Shown: positions 24,302-32,637 of the stretch, one piece after another
Layout of the letters: every line of letters starts with the position of its first letter
Position numbering within the stretch: the first letter of the stretch is position 1
Assembly (NCBI GenBank): GCA_021777105.1
Contig: JAIQZQ010000017.1
Span: forward strand, 1 to 42,395
Source: Candidatus Anammoxibacter sp.
GTDB taxonomy: Bacteria > Planctomycetota > Brocadiia > Brocadiales > Anammoxibacteraceae
DNA length: 42,395 bases
Direction: 5' to 3'
The notes under the pieces: generated by a model
What the model saw: the letters and a program-made list of their open reading frames with translations, nothing else
Databases searched by the model: none
Told to the model about the DNA's origin: nothing
Program-made: the position numbers and the translations under genes

Positions 24302-27238
24302 TTAATCTCTCAACGGCTTTTGCCATGCCTCTTTTAAATCGTAAATATTTTCCGAAATAATTTGAGCGTTGTTTTTATCCCTGATTACAAAATTATCATT
24401 GTCGACAATCTTGCCGATAAGCCCAAACGGCGCGGACCCTAACCTTTTTTCAAACATTTCCCTGTTTTCCGGCCTGACCTCAACTATAAACCTGCTGTTT
24501 GATTCTGAAAATAAGATTTCACCGTCCGTGCTGAATTCGCCTATAGTCGGCGCGTCATTCAGGCAAATGTCCATACCCCGCCCGCCGGCAAAACTCATCT
24601 CCGCCGCGGCCACTGCCAGGCCGCCTTCCGAACAGTCATGACACGATCTTACCAATCCCGCCTCTGAGGCGTTTGCCAGGCAATCCATTGTCGTCTTGCC
24701 GAGCGCGGCGTCTACCCGAGGGGCGGAGTTGCCTATAAAACCGTTTACAAAATAATAGTGCGATCCGCCAAGCTCCGGCTTGGTAGCGCCCACAATATAG
24801 ATCAGGTTGCCGGGCTCTTTTGCGTCCATGGATACGGCTTTGGCAACATCGGGCATTATCGCCACGGCTGATATCAGCAACGAAGCGGGAATTGATATTG
24901 ACGTTGCCGTTAAACCGTCATCGTTTTTAATCTGAAACTCATTATAAAGGCTGTCCTTGCCCGAAACAAAAGGAGTCTCGTATTGCAACGAGTAATCGCG
25001 GCACGCCTGAGCCGCCATAACAAGGCTTCCAAGGCATTCCGGCTTGTCAGTGTCGCCCCAGCAAAAGTTGTCTATAAGCGCGGTTTGTTTAAGGTTGCCC
25101 CCAACCGCAATTATTTGGCGCAACGCCTCGTCAATAGCCGAAGCCGCCATATGATAAGGGTTCACATCGCCGTACATCGGATTCATTCCGTTAGAGACAA
25201 TAACGCCCTTTTTTATGCCCGGCACAGGCGCAATTATGCAGGCGTCGCCGGGGCCGTCATTCTCTATACCCTGCAAAGGTTTTAAAACGCTTGTCCCCTG
25301 CACCTCGTGATCATACTCCCTGATTATCGACTCCTTGCCGCAAACATTCCATGACGAAAGTATCTTTTTTAGATCGCCCCCGTAATTTGGCCGCGCTGAG
25401 CCGCCGGCTGTTATTTGATTTTTTTCGTCCAACTTTTTTAAATCAGGCTCTTCGCGTTTAACAGCGCTCCACACAGCCTTCCGTTTTATCCTGGGAAGGC
25501 CGTCGTGCAAAAACTTCATCTCAAGCATGCCCACCGTTTCAGAGTTAAAAAGAAGCCGCAAATTCTTGTCTCCTGTAAAACGCCCAATCGTAGTGGCCTC
25601 AACATCCTCTTTTGCAAAAAGAGATATAACCTCATCCTCGTTCTCCGGCGGCACGGCAATTATCATCCTCTCCTGCGCCTCTGATATCCAGATCTCCCTG
25701 TACGTCAAACCCTGGTATTTTAACGGGACCTTATCCAGGTAAACTTCAACCCCTGTCTCCTCGCCCATTTCGCCTATTGCCGATGAAAGCCCGCCTCCGC
25801 CGCAATCAGTAACGCAACTGTATAGCCCCTTGTCCCTGGCCTCCAGCAATATATCAGTGACCTTTTTTTCAGTTATAGGGTTGCCTATTTGCACCGCGCT
25901 GCTTGAATGCATTTCAGAATCTTTATCAAGCCCGGCCGAGGCAAAAGTAACACCATGTATGCCGTCCCTTCCGGTCCGCCCTCCCAGCAATATTATCAAA
26001 TCTCCAACCGAAGCCTCTTTTTCGCACTTGCCGACAGGAATAATACCCAATGTGCCGCAGAAGACCAATGGATTGCCGATATACCTCTCGTCAAAGAACA
26101 GAGCCCCATTGGAAGTAGGTATGCCCATGCGGTTGCCGTAATCCCTCACGCCGTTTTTAACACCGTTCATAACTCTTTTTGGGTGCAAAGCCCCTTCCGG
26201 CACTTTGTCCCGGTCAAGATCAGGCGGTCCAAAACAGAAAACATCCGTGTTTAAAACAGGCTTTCCCCCAAGCCCGGCTCCGAGGATGTCCCTGATTACG
26301 CCGCCGATTCCCGTGCTTGCGCCGCCATAAGGCTCGATTGCCGACGGATGATTGTGCGTCTCAACCTTAAAACATACGTTATATTTATCGTTAAACTCTA
26401 TAATACCCGCGTTATCCTTAAACACCGAAACACACCACGGCTTGTCAAGATCGTTTGTGGCTTTAACTATGGTCTCCGCCAAAAGGTTGTCGATCACCTC
26501 TCCATTAAAATCTATGAGTCCTTTTAATGTTTTATGGACACAATGCTCCGACCATGTTTGAGCTATTGTTTCAAGCTCAACATCGATCGGGTCGCGGCCT
26601 AAACCGGCAAAATAGTCCTGAACGGCCTTCATCTCCACAAGATTTAACGAAAGAGTAAATTTTTTGCTTATCTCCTCAAGCTCTTTATCTGATATGCCTG
26701 CCAGGTTAACCGTTTCTTTTATAAAAGTAGCCTGCCTGTCTATGGTTTGCGGTTCGTAATTTGCGGCGGCATCTGTTGAGTTGTCAAAAAAGATGTCTTC
26801 AATGGTTGGGTTTGCCAATATCTTATTGGCAATGGTTTTAAGGTGGGCGTCCGGCAAGTATCCTGATATAAGGTATTTTTTAGCGGTTTTAACGCCATTT
26901 GCCTTAACACCTATATCATACAGCCCTTTTATAAGCGACTGTTCAACTGGATCCATCACGCCCGGTTTGCGCCTGACTTCAACAGAGTGGATCTCGGACG
27001 CGCCGGAGGTTCTTTGATTACCGCCGTCAGTTGAATAGCTTTGCGTCACACCGTCAACCAGCAGTTGCTCGCAAATATCGGTTAAATCCGAGCCTGAAAG
27101 CTGAGCGTCTATTAAATATATTTGCGCAATTCTTATTTCATCAATTGCGTAATGACCAATTGATCTGATTTGCTCCATTAGCCTGTGTCCAACAGGATCC
27201 GGCAAATCAGGTTTGTAAAATACCTCTATTTTATTCAT
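24302..27238 (-). CDS. purL: Phosphoribosylformylglycinamidine synthase, PurS-PurS-PurL fusion
   Basis: The 978-residue enzyme carries out the fourth step of purine synthesis, FGAR to FGAM using ATP and ammonia. The N-terminus has two PurS-like domains (about 1-75, starting NKIEVFYKPDLPDP; about 88-170, starting SVEVRRKPGVMDP). The PurL core follows from about 190: IAQTWSEHCVHKTL, VCFKVETHNHPSAIEPYGG, GVIRDILGAGLGGKP, VTDCGGGGLSSAIGEMGEETG, SGKDSLYNEF and SCHDCSEGGLAVAAAEM. It lacks a glutaminase domain, so a separate PurQ must supply ammonia; none is in the window. The gene is intermediate in size between small PurL and the large enterobacterial type. It is 54 bp upstream of the histidine kinase on the same strand. 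Confidence 0.95.
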   Translation of the reverse strand: MNKIEVFYKPDLPDPVGHRLMEQIRSIGHYAIDEIRIAQIYLIDAQLSGSDLTDICEQLLVDGVTQSYSTDGGNQRTSGASEIHSVEVRRKPGVMDPVEQSLIKGLYDIGVKANGVKTAKKYLISGYLPDAHLKTIANKILANPTIEDIFFDNSTDAAANYEPQTIDRQATFIKETVNLAGISDKELEEISKKFTLSLNLVEMKAVQDYFAGLGRDPIDVELETIAQTWSEHCVHKTLKGLIDFNGEVIDNLLAETIVKATNDLDKPWCVSVFKDNAGIIEFNDKYNVCFKVETHNHPSAIEPYGGASTGIGGVIRDILGAGLGGKPVLNTDVFCFGPPDLDRDKVPEGALHPKRVMNGVKNGVRDYGNRMGIPTSNGALFFDERYIGNPLVFCGTLGIIPVGKCEKEASVGDLIILLGGRTGRDGIHGVTFASAGLDKDSEMHSSSAVQIGNPITEKKVTDILLEARDKGLYSCVTDCGGGGLSSAIGEMGEETGVEVYLDKVPLKYQGLTYREIWISEAQERMIIAVPPENEDEVISLFAKEDVEATTIGRFTGDKNLRLLFNSETVGMLEMKFLHDGLPRIKRKAVWSAVKREEPDLKKLDEKNQITAGGSARPNYGGDLKKILSSWNVCGKESIIREYDHEVQGTSVLKPLQGIENDGPGDACIIAPVPGIKKGVIVSNGMNPMYGDVNPYHMAASAIDEALRQIIAVGGNLKQTALIDNFCWGDTDKPECLGSLVMAAQACRDYSLQYETPFVSGKDSLYNEFQIKNDDGLTATSISIPASLLISAVAIMPDVAKAVSMDAKEPGNLIYIVGATKPELGGSHYYFVNGFIGNSAPRVDAALGKTTMDCLANASEAGLVRSCHDCSEGGLAVAAAEMSFAGGRGMDICLNDAPTIGEFSTDGEILFSESNSRFIVEVRPENREMFEKRLGSAPFGLIGKIVDNDNFVIRDKNNAQIISENIYDLKEAWQKPLRD

Positions 27239-27358
27239 ATATGGAGAATGTATTAATATTAGTTAATAGTTAAAATAAAAAAGCGGATAAACTACTCATT
27301 TAGGAGCTGGAAAGAAAGGCGCAATCGGACAACCCCCGGTTTGAATTCATAGCGGAAC

Positions 27359-27386
27359 TTAGGGGCAGCGCAAAAATAACCCGGCC
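27359..27386 (-). repeat. Degenerate dispersed repeat end beside udg
   Basis: Plus-strand reading: TTAGGGGCAGCGCAAAAATA, then ACCCGGCC. It is the near twin of 20563-20590 and begins like the TTAGGG family at 3220, 3712 and 28372. It lies 12 bp from the stop codon of the uracil-DNA glycosylase gene. The rest of the gap (27239-27358) shows no gene. Confidence 0.45.
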
Positions 27387-27397
27387 CGGCCACCCCC

Positions 27398-28129
27398 TTA
27401 AGACGGCGAAGTTTCCTTTAAAAAAGCTCTCACTTTTTTCATGTCGCTCCAAGCCTTGTTCTTTTCATGAGTATTTCGCAAAAGGTATGCGGGATGGAAA
27501 GTTGCAATGAGTTTTATCCCTTTGTAATCATAAAACTTTCCGCGCAGCTCGCTTATTGAGCTTTCGCTTTTAAGCAACGTTTTGATCGCAAACGCGCCTA
27601 AAGCGCAAATAACTTTTGGTTTAACAATGTTAATCTGTTTTTCCAGAAAATGCGAGCATAAACTGATTTCGTTTTGGTTTGGGTCCCTGTTCTCAGGCGG
27701 CCTGCATTTCAATATATTCGCAATATAAACCTCTTTCCTTTCAAGGTCTATAGCTTTGATAATTTTTGTTAACAATTCGCCGGCGGGCCCGACAAAAGGC
27801 TCCCCTTTTGCGTCTTCATAATAGCCTGGAGCCTCGCCGATAAACATTAACTCAGCTTCGGGATTGCCTTCGCCAAACACAACATTGTTTCTGGACGCGG
27901 ATAAACCGCACTCCCGGCATTCCAAAACCTTGTTTTTTAACGCGGCCAACCGGCCGGCCTTATCGTTTGCAAATTTAACGGCCTCTTTTGGCCCGGCCAT
28001 GGCCTTTTCCTTTATTGGGGCATTTTTAAAAGTCTCAACGCCAAAACTCTCCTCGTATTCAAGCCTGGCTCTCGCAAGTCTTGTTAACGATAAAAGGTCT
28101 CTTTTAATCTCATCAATAGAGCTGTTCAT
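27398..28129 (-). CDS. Family 4 (iron-sulfur) uracil-DNA glycosylase
   Basis: The 243-residue enzyme removes uracil from DNA. It carries the four Cys ligands of the [4Fe-4S] cluster of family 4/5 enzymes (C71 and C74 in ECRECGL, C142 in NILKCRPP, C158 in ISLCSHF). Active-site motif 1 is GEAPGYYEDAKGEPFVGPAG (98-117) and motif 2 is HPAYLLRN (212-219). The first 60 residues are a charged helical extension typical of bacterial family 4 proteins. It lies on the minus strand between nrnA and purL, separated from nrnA by a MITE-like element. Confidence 0.93.
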   Translation of the reverse strand: MNSSIDEIKRDLLSLTRLARARLEYEESFGVETFKNAPIKEKAMAGPKEAVKFANDKAGRLAALKNKVLECRECGLSASRNNVVFGEGNPEAELMFIGEAPGYYEDAKGEPFVGPAGELLTKIIKAIDLERKEVYIANILKCRPPENRDPNQNEISLCSHFLEKQINIVKPKVICALGAFAIKTLLKSESSISELRGKFYDYKGIKLIATFHPAYLLRNTHEKNKAWSDMKKVRAFLKETSPS

Positions 28130-28186
28130 TTAAATAAAGGAAAAAGACAACGTAGGTAAGTCTCTCGGAGCCTGAACCAGGCGTCA

Positions 28187-28372
28187 TTAAGGGTTCGGAA
28201 AGAAATAACTTGGAGTTTTTTGTTTGTAGATTTAGGTTGTATTTGTTCAATCCGATTGAGGCGAACCGGAAGCGCAGCCTTAGCTGCGTTGAGGATTCGC
28301 CGATTGAGGATAGAGCAAAGACGGCCTGAAGATGCAAGCAAAAATGCCAAGTTATTTCTTTCCGAGCCCTAA
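28187..28372. mobile_element. 186-bp MITE-like element with terminal inverted repeats
   Basis: The left end (28187-28213) reads TTAAGGGTTCGG, then AAAGAAATAACTTGG. The right end (28347-28372) is the inverse, CCAAGTTATTTC, then TTTCCGAGCCCTAA. The ends are about 26 bp with one or two differences. The interior folds into a nested hairpin: GGCGAA (28260-28265) with TTCGCC (28296-28301), and CGCAGC with GCTGCG inside it. CCGATTGAGG occurs on both sides of this hairpin. There is no transposase gene, so it would be moved in trans if mobile. Its right end contains the stop codon of nrnA. Related single ends occur at 3220 and 3712. No clear target-site duplication is seen. Confidence 0.75.
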
Positions 28373-29454
28373 GGCAGATATTTCTTTATCTCATCAACTA
28401 TTATTTTGTACGCTTCCTCAATGCCGGCCGCCATCTCGCAGCCTGAAGCCCGAAGATGCCCGCCGCCCCCAAACGTCCTTGCAACAGCGTTAACATCCAC
28501 ATCGCATTTGCTTCTCAAGCTAATCTTAACTTCGTTTGAGTCTTCCATCTCTTTCAGCAATACAGCGACTGAAGTCTCTTCTATAGAGAGCGGAATATCC
28601 GTAAAGATCTGGGTGTCAATCTCATCTTTGACCCCGGCTTTTTTAAACATCTCATTGGTAAGCCAAACAGCCGCTATTTGCCCCTCGGCTTCAAGCCTGA
28701 GAGTCTCAATAGCCATCGATTGTAATTTAAGCATCCCATATGTGTTGGTTTGGTAAATATGTTTTGACACTTCAGCGGGATTAGCCCCAAGCTCAATCAG
28801 GTCCGAAGCTATCCGCATACACTTGGCGGTTGTGTTTCCATGCGCAAACCGGCCTGTGTCGGTTGTAAGAGAAGTGTATAACGCCACCGCCATATCAGGT
28901 GTAATAGTGCCTTTAAGCTCTTTTAACAGCTCGTAAACCATCTCCCCTGTGGAACTCGCTTTAGGAAGCACATGGTTGACTTCTCCAAACATCTCATTAG
29001 AGATGTGGTGATCAATATTAATTAATACCGCGTCTTTTGGAATAATGTCGGCAACCCTTCCCAATCTTTCCCGATTAGGCGAGTCGAGCGAGATCACAAC
29101 GTCAAAATCGAAATGTTTTTCCTTGCTCTCATTGTACCCTTCCATTGTCAGCAAAAAATCAGGCGCGATTGAGCTGTTTTCCCCGCCGCCGGCCTCATTA
29201 TTTGGTTTTAAATTCTTTACCAGAAAACCTAAAGATTCCGGAAACGACGAGTCGTTAACTATAATAACGTTTTTGCCAAGCTCTTTTAGCATGCAATAAA
29301 GGGCAATCTCTCCGGAAATGCCGTCAGGGTCGGACCTTATGTGTGTTGTAAGCAACAAATTGTCTTTTGACCTTATAATATCCGCAATCTCTTTTAATGC
29401 GCTGGTCGCGTCTATTTCCTGATTGCCGTTTGCATGCCCGCCGTTTGCCTTCAT
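28369..29454 (-). CDS. nrnA: DHH-DHHA1 phosphoesterase, NrnA-like
   Basis: A 361-residue DHH-family protein. Motif I is LLTTHIRSDPDG (H38, D42, D44), motif II VVISLDSP, motif III INIDHHIS (148-150 DHH), followed by TDTGRFAHGNTT and the DHHA1 glycine motif GGGGHLRASGCEM near the C-terminus. NrnA enzymes degrade 2-5-nt RNAs and hydrolyse 3'-phosphoadenosine 5'-phosphate; related proteins hydrolyse cyclic dinucleotides, so the exact substrate is inferred. The first 20 residues are a low-complexity Gly/Asn-rich extension, and a later start is possible. AAGGGATAG precedes the ATG. The stop TAG falls in the TTAGGG end of the MITE-like element. Confidence 0.9.
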   Translation of the reverse strand: MKANGGHANGNQEIDATSALKEIADIIRSKDNLLLTTHIRSDPDGISGEIALYCMLKELGKNVIIVNDSSFPESLGFLVKNLKPNNEAGGGENSSIAPDFLLTMEGYNESKEKHFDFDVVISLDSPNRERLGRVADIIPKDAVLINIDHHISNEMFGEVNHVLPKASSTGEMVYELLKELKGTITPDMAVALYTSLTTDTGRFAHGNTTAKCMRIASDLIELGANPAEVSKHIYQTNTYGMLKLQSMAIETLRLEAEGQIAAVWLTNEMFKKAGVKDEIDTQIFTDIPLSIEETSVAVLLKEMEDSNEVKISLRSKCDVDVNAVARTFGGGGHLRASGCEMAAGIEEAYKIIVDEIKKYLP

Positions 29455-29598
29455 GTCTATCCCTTTACTAAAAATTTAATACATCGCGTTAAAAGAAGAA
29501 TCACCCGGAAATTCTGCCGCTTTTTTTACAAAACAGTTATGGTTCATGTTTTATGTACGATTATATCTATGCCGCCTATTTATGTCAAACTCTGTTTT

Positions 29599-29642
29599 AG
29601 CCTGAATTCAGCTTGAAATTAGCTTGAAATTAGCTTGCATTG
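29599..29642 (+). repeat. Four phased 11-bp units, AGCTTGAAATT
   Basis: The units read AGCCTGAATTC, AGCTTGAAATT, AGCTTGAAATT and AGCTTGCATTG in direct succession. The middle two are identical and the outer two each differ at two or three positions. An 11-bp period is about one helical turn, so every unit faces the same side of the DNA, as expected for cooperative binding of a regulator. Confidence 0.7.
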
Positions 29643-29750
29643 ATATTAGAATGTACCGTTTTAGAAATTTGAATTGATTTAAGTCTAACTTTGCCGAAGA
29701 CGCCGTTGTTTATTTTTTGGTTTGCAACGCGGCGCATTCACGTTGTTATT

Positions 29751-29800
29751 GCGAAAACAGAACAGCATAATGTTTCGCGAAAACAGCGAAGCATTTTATG
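29751..29800 (+). repeat. Direct repeat GCGAAAACAG..AGCAT upstream of nfnAB
   Basis: GCGAAAACAGAACAGCATAA at 29751 and GCGAAAACAGCGAAGCATTT at 29777 are imperfect direct copies spaced 26 bp apart, about 40-60 bp before the nfnAB start. Their location fits operator sites or a promoter-proximal duplication. Confidence 0.5.
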
Positions 29801-29839
29801 TATTGAAGTAATCGTAAGATAAATTATTGGGAGGTTTTA

Positions 29840-32164
29840 ATGTATAAGATTGTTGAAAAGATACAGATTTCCGATGTAATCTTTCAAATGGTGATTGACG
29901 CTCCAAAGATCGCCGTTAAAAGAAAGGCCGGCCAGTTTGTAGTTATCAGACCTGATGAAAAAGGCGAAAGAATACCACTGACCATAGCCGGATCGGATGT
30001 TGAAAAGGGCACGATCTCTATTGTGTTTCAGGCGGTAGGCGGCACAACACAGCAGATGGCCGCGATGAATGAAGGCGACACGTTTCTTGATGTTGTAGGC
30101 CCGTTGGGGCATCCTACACATATTGAGAACTTTGGCCACACCGTTTGCATTGGCGGCGGTTTGGGCATAGCCCTGATTATGCCGATTACGCAAGCCCTAT
30201 TTGCGGCGGGCAACAAAGTCACATCTATAATCAGCGGCAGAAACGAAAGCCTCCTGATTATGGAAAAGGAGATGCGCGAAGCCAGCACCGAGCTTAAGAT
30301 CGCCACCGACGACGGTTCAAGAGGCACAAAAGGCTTTCCAACCGTTGTGCTTCAGGAGATGATAGACGCCGGCGAAAAGATAGATATGGTAGTGGCGGTT
30401 GGACCTGTCCCTCTCATGGGCGCAATCAGCAAACTTACCGAACCTTATAAAATAAAAACGGTGGTCAGCTTAAACCCAATCATGGTAGACGGCACCGGGA
30501 TGTGCGGCGGATGCCGCGTAACCGTAGGCGGCAAAACAAAGTTCGCATGCATTGACGGCCCTGAATTTGACGGCCACGAAGTTGATTACAAAGAGCTTTG
30601 GGAAAGATTAAAAACCTTCCCTTCCGATAAATCAGAGCTGAACCTTGAGTTCTCAAAACCTTCGGTTCATTGCTGGCAACAGGCTGAAAAAGATTTTGAC
30701 CTAAAAACAGTTGACAGAGGCGAAAGGATTAAAAAACCTCGACAGGACATGCCGCAGCAGGAGGCATTAGTGCGCGCAAGAAATTTCGCCGAGGTTCCTT
30801 TTGGATTGACTCCGGAGTTAGCCAAACTTGAAGCGGGCAGATGCCTCCAGTGCAAAAAACCTTTGTGCGTGACAGGCTGCCCGGTAGGCATTGACATACC
30901 AGGCTTTATAAAATTAATCGCTGAAGGCGATTTTGTGGGATCAGCCAGAAAACTCAAGGAAAAAAGCAGCCTTCCGGCTGTCTGCGGCAGAGTTTGCCCG
31001 CAGGAAGACCAGTGCGAAATGATTTGCATGGCCAGAAGGACGGGCAGATCAGTCGCTATCGGCAACCTTGAAAGATTTGCGGCTGATTATGAAAGAGAAC
31101 ACGCAGAGATAACCATACCTGAAGTGCCCGCCCCAACAGGATACAAGATCGCGGTAATCGGAGCCGGCCCTGCCGGACTCACTGCGGGAGGGGCGTTAGT
31201 TCAAAAAGGACACGACGTCACGATATTTGAGGCTTTGCATAAGCCGGGCGGAGTGCTTGTATACGGCATCCCTGAATTCAGGCTTCCAAAAACTATTGTT
31301 GAGCAGGAAGTTGATTATATGAAAAAGATGGGAGTCAAGATCGTATGCAATCAGGTTATTGGAAAAGTCGACACGGTTGACGATCTACTTGATGGCGAAT
31401 TTGACGCGGTTTTTGTCGGCACCGGCGCAGGACTGCCCATGTTTATGGGCATCCCGGGCGAGAACTTTAACGGCGTGTTTTCAGCCAACGAATACCTGAC
31501 CAGAGTTAACCTTATGAAAGCGTTTGACCCTGAATACTCAACCCCTATATTGACCAAGAAGAAAGTGGCCATATTCGGCGCGGGCAACGTGGCAATGGAC
31601 GCGGCGCGCACGGCTTTGCGTTTGGGAGCCGAAGACGCTTATATCATTTACCGCCGATCAAGAAATGAAATGCCGGCCAGAATTGAGGAGATACATCACG
31701 GCGAAGAAGAGGGCGTCAAATTTCAGTTCCTTGTCAACCCGATTGAAATAATAGGCGACGACAAAGGCTGGGTAAAAGGCCTGAAACTTCTAAAAATGGA
31801 ACTTGGCGAACCTGATGATTCAGGCAGGAGAAGACCTGTGCCTATTAAAGGCTCGGAGTTTGTTCTGGATGTTGACACAGTTGTTGTCTCCATCGGTCAG
31901 GGGCCTCACCCTCTGGTTCCTTCAACAACCCCTGGATTAAGAACTAACAAATGGGGAAATGTTGAGGCCGATGAAGAGACGGGCATCACCAGCAAAGAAG
32001 GCGTTTTTGCCGGAGGCGATATTGTGACCGGCGCAGCAACGGTTATCCTTGCAATGGGAGCCGGCAAACTTGCGGCTGAAACGATAGACGATTACGTTAG
32101 AAACAAAAATAAAAAGAAGAAAAAGAAAGATACGGCAAAAAAAGAACCCGCTATGGCATCTTAA
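29840..32164 (+). CDS. Fused NfnA-NfnB flavoprotein (NADH-dependent ferredoxin:NADP oxidoreductase type)
   Basis: The 774-residue fusion has two parts. Residues 1-280 are an FNR/PyrK-like electron transfer domain: FAD motif RIPLTIAG, nucleotide motif CIGGGLGIA, and a [2Fe-2S] site with C222, C225, C237 and nearby D217. Residues about 300-755 are a GltD-like subunit with two [4Fe-4S] motifs (C335, C338, C343, C347; C382, C386, C392, C396), the FAD fold AVIGAGPAGLTAGG and the NADPH fold VAIFGAGNVAMDAARTA. Separate NfnA and NfnB form the electron-bifurcating transhydrogenase; the fused form probably does the same, reducing NADP with ferredoxin and NADH. It is also often labelled sulfide dehydrogenase or glutamate synthase small chain. 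The start has GGGAGG. The C-terminus is Lys-rich. A terminator follows. Confidence 0.92.
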   Translation: MYKIVEKIQISDVIFQMVIDAPKIAVKRKAGQFVVIRPDEKGERIPLTIAGSDVEKGTISIVFQAVGGTTQQMAAMNEGDTFLDVVGPLGHPTHIENFGHTVCIGGGLGIALIMPITQALFAAGNKVTSIISGRNESLLIMEKEMREASTELKIATDDGSRGTKGFPTVVLQEMIDAGEKIDMVVAVGPVPLMGAISKLTEPYKIKTVVSLNPIMVDGTGMCGGCRVTVGGKTKFACIDGPEFDGHEVDYKELWERLKTFPSDKSELNLEFSKPSVHCWQQAEKDFDLKTVDRGERIKKPRQDMPQQEALVRARNFAEVPFGLTPELAKLEAGRCLQCKKPLCVTGCPVGIDIPGFIKLIAEGDFVGSARKLKEKSSLPAVCGRVCPQEDQCEMICMARRTGRSVAIGNLERFAADYEREHAEITIPEVPAPTGYKIAVIGAGPAGLTAGGALVQKGHDVTIFEALHKPGGVLVYGIPEFRLPKTIVEQEVDYMKKMGVKIVCNQVIGKVDTVDDLLDGEFDAVFVGTGAGLPMFMGIPGENFNGVFSANEYLTRVNLMKAFDPEYSTPILTKKKVAIFGAGNVAMDAARTALRLGAEDAYIIYRRSRNEMPARIEEIHHGEEEGVKFQFLVNPIEIIGDDKGWVKGLKLLKMELGEPDDSGRRRPVPIKGSEFVLDVDTVVVSIGQGPHPLVPSTTPGLRTNKWGNVEADEETGITSKEGVFAGGDIVTGAATVILAMGAGKLAAETIDDYVRNKNKKKKKKDTAKKEPAMAS

Positions 32165-32210
32165 AAAAGTAGCGCGGTAAATTTTGCAATCTGTTAAGTT
32201 TTAATTTTAT

Positions 32211-32244
32211 AAGGGCAGGCTTTTATAGCCTGCCCTTTTTTTTT
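32211..32244 (+). terminator. Rho-independent terminator after nfnAB
   Basis: AAGGGCAGGC (32211-32220), the loop TTTTATA, and GCCTGCCCTT (32228-32237) form a perfect 10-bp stem, with the T-run continuing to 32244. It ends the nfnAB transcript and separates it from thiS. Confidence 0.95.
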
Positions 32245-32286
32245 GCGCATATCTAATAATTTTATTTAAGGTCTCAAAAAAAACAA

Positions 32287-32487
32287 ATGAATATTATCGT
32301 TAACGGCGAGCAAAAAGAGTGCAAGGACGGCCTATCAATTTCAGAGTTGCTAAACGATTTTGAAGTTGAAAAAGAGAGAGTCGCAATTGAGCTAAACGCC
32401 AACATCATCCCCCGCGCCCAACATAGTCAAACAATCCTGCATGAAAAAGACAAACTCGAAATAGTCACCTTTGTCGGCGGCGGGTAA
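32287..32487 (+). CDS. thiS: Sulfur carrier protein ThiS
   Basis: The 66-residue ubiquitin-fold protein has the family start MNIIVNGEQKEC, the middle VAIELNANIIPRAQHSQTIL, and the ending LEIVTFVGGG, whose terminal Gly is thiocarboxylated to donate sulfur for the thiazole of thiamine. The family usually ends in GG; an extra Gly is common. No thiG, thiF or other thiamine gene is nearby, and no TPP riboswitch is recognisable in the 120 bp upstream. The carrier may serve ThiG encoded elsewhere or another sulfur-transfer pathway. Confidence 0.93.
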   Translation: MNIIVNGEQKECKDGLSISELLNDFEVEKERVAIELNANIIPRAQHSQTILHEKDKLEIVTFVGGG

Positions 32488-32637
32488 AACGTTTAGAAGC
32501 AACCTACAAGACTGCTCCAGATTTTTAATTTATTCAAAAATTGGAAATTTTTACCAAAACTTTAGTTCACTTTTAACTTTAGCTCACTTTAGTCACACTT
32601 CCGGCTTGTTCAGGTTAGGTCTTAAGGAGTTTCTGCA

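Larger units (their letters stand above)
29455..29839. promoter_or_regulatory. Divergent intergenic region nrnA / nfnAB
   Basis: This 385-bp gap must hold promoters for both divergent genes. It contains four tandem 11-bp units (29599-29642) and two copies of GCGAAAACAG 26 bp apart (29751 and 29777) within longer similar stretches. I see no short gene. GGGAGG lies just before the nfnAB start. Confidence 0.6.

Noticed and set aside
28113..28350. Two 74-codon minus-strand frames between udg and nrnA
   Set aside because: They are formed by the MITE-like element and its inverted ends and have no coding features.
32165..32286. TPP riboswitch looked for upstream of thiS
   Set aside because: The space holds the nfnAB terminator and an AT-rich leader; no THI-box motif is visible.
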